A DNA stretch of 51,836 nt from Bacteroidota bacterium (GTDB taxonomy: Bacteria > Bacteroidota > Bacteroidia > 2-12-FULL-35-15), in NCBI GenBank assembly GCA_005772895.1, contig SXIH01000017.1, positions 1 through 51,836 on the forward strand, written 5' to 3'. This document shows positions 51,655-51,836 of this stretch, one piece after another (within the stretch, counting starts at the first letter, position 1; each line of letters opens with the position of its first letter). A program made the position numbers and the translations under genes. The notes beneath the pieces are model-generated. The model searched no databases. It was not told the origin of the DNA and saw only the letters and a program-made list of their open reading frames with translations.

Positions 51655-51691
51655 AAAAAAACGCCCTTCTAATATCTTAGAAGGGCGTTTT
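51655..51691. terminator. Bidirectional hairpin terminator (AAAACGCCC family)
   Basis: Perfect 13-bp stem AAAACGCCCTTCT / AGAAGGGCGTTTT with an 8-nt loop, A and T runs outside. It ends the minus-strand gene entering from the right edge. 51467-51654 shows nothing else. Confidence 0.85.
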
Positions 51692-51707
51692 CAAAATCTT
51701 TTTGACC

Positions 51708-51836
51708 TTAGTTTAGTACCATTTCAAAATGTTCACCGCTTTTTGTTTTGCGGATGGAGAGAGCTTTTGAATAGTTTAAGATGTTGTTTATGACATTTGT
51801 TCCTGGTTCGTAAGGAAATTCTTTGCTGTCATCACT
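51708..51836 (-). CDS. C-terminal end of a protein cut by the window edge
   Basis: An open frame on the minus strand runs from the right end to a TAA at 51708: 42 residues, among them EFPYEPGTNVINNILNYSKA and a final HFEMVLN. Codon use fits the neighbours, and a terminator follows 17 bases on, so this is the end of a real gene. The family cannot be told from this piece. Confidence 0.55.
   Translation of the reverse strand, partial: SDDSKEFPYEPGTNVINNILNYSKALSIRKTKSGEHFEMVLN

Overview
The window is a stretch of AT-rich bacterial chromosome from a member of the Bacteroidota. Four proteins carry type IX secretion (T9SS) type A C-terminal sorting domains and one carries a type B-like (CHU_C) domain. 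Other pointers are SprB-like repeats, a 3-coathanger-type stack domain, DUF2339/DUF3999 genes, few Shine-Dalgarno sequences, and promoters of the Bacteroidota kind (TTTG / TAnnTTTG). I cannot place it below phylum. One tRNA (His) is present. I see no rRNA, CRISPR array, transposase or phage structural genes.

Layout. 1-3.4 kb (minus): TPR protein, YfiR-like protein, DUF4139/MuiA-like protein. 3.5-9 kb (plus): an ECF-type sigma factor coupled by a 1-nt overlap to an unusual anti-sigma factor ending in a TonB C-terminal domain, then an NlpC/P60 lipoprotein, a membrane protein, a DUF2235 hydrolase and a Cys-rich membrane protein. 9-15.7 kb: GlcD-type FAD oxidase (minus), then dipeptidyl peptidase IV and a POT peptide transporter (a peptide-scavenging pair), a thioredoxin-like protein and a small HTH/coiled-coil protein. 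15.8-20.7 kb: DUF2339 + DUF3999 pair and a membrane-anchored peroxiredoxin, with two nested inverted-repeat elements on either side of the peroxiredoxin gene.

20.9-28.2 kb is a signalling block. A PAS-SpoIIE phosphatase (plus) meets, tail to tail, a histidine kinase with a globin-like N-terminus, a CheY/Rcp1-like regulator and a REC-DHp protein without ATPase domain. A lone PAS protein follows, then a micro-operon of two related small proteins around an overlooked 36-residue membrane peptide, divergent from a large helical-repeat protein across a region with long direct repeats. 28.4-35.2 kb: tRNA-His, CopA-type ATPase, glycosyltransferase and methyltransferase separated by repeats, and a T9SS-secreted Asp-box protein with a textbook promoter.

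35.2-40.6 kb: membrane protein, small HTH gene with a structured leader of three hairpins, then surface genes (YadA-head-like protein, T9SS lipase-like protein, outer-membrane barrel). 40.6-51.8 kb is mainly on the minus strand: cupin-GNAT fusion, CHU_C lipoprotein, DoxX-like protein, SprB-repeat protein, and a probable operon containing two sensor proteins (6-TM and TPR) that both stop just inside the linker that normally leads into a SpoIIE phosphatase. They share a near-identical tail, and each is joined to the next gene by an ATGA overlap. I consider this truncated-linker pair the best candidate for something undescribed. Next come the sigma/anti-sigma/DUF4139 shared motif, the CGCTCCT-loop leader, and the divergent small-protein/helical-repeat module.
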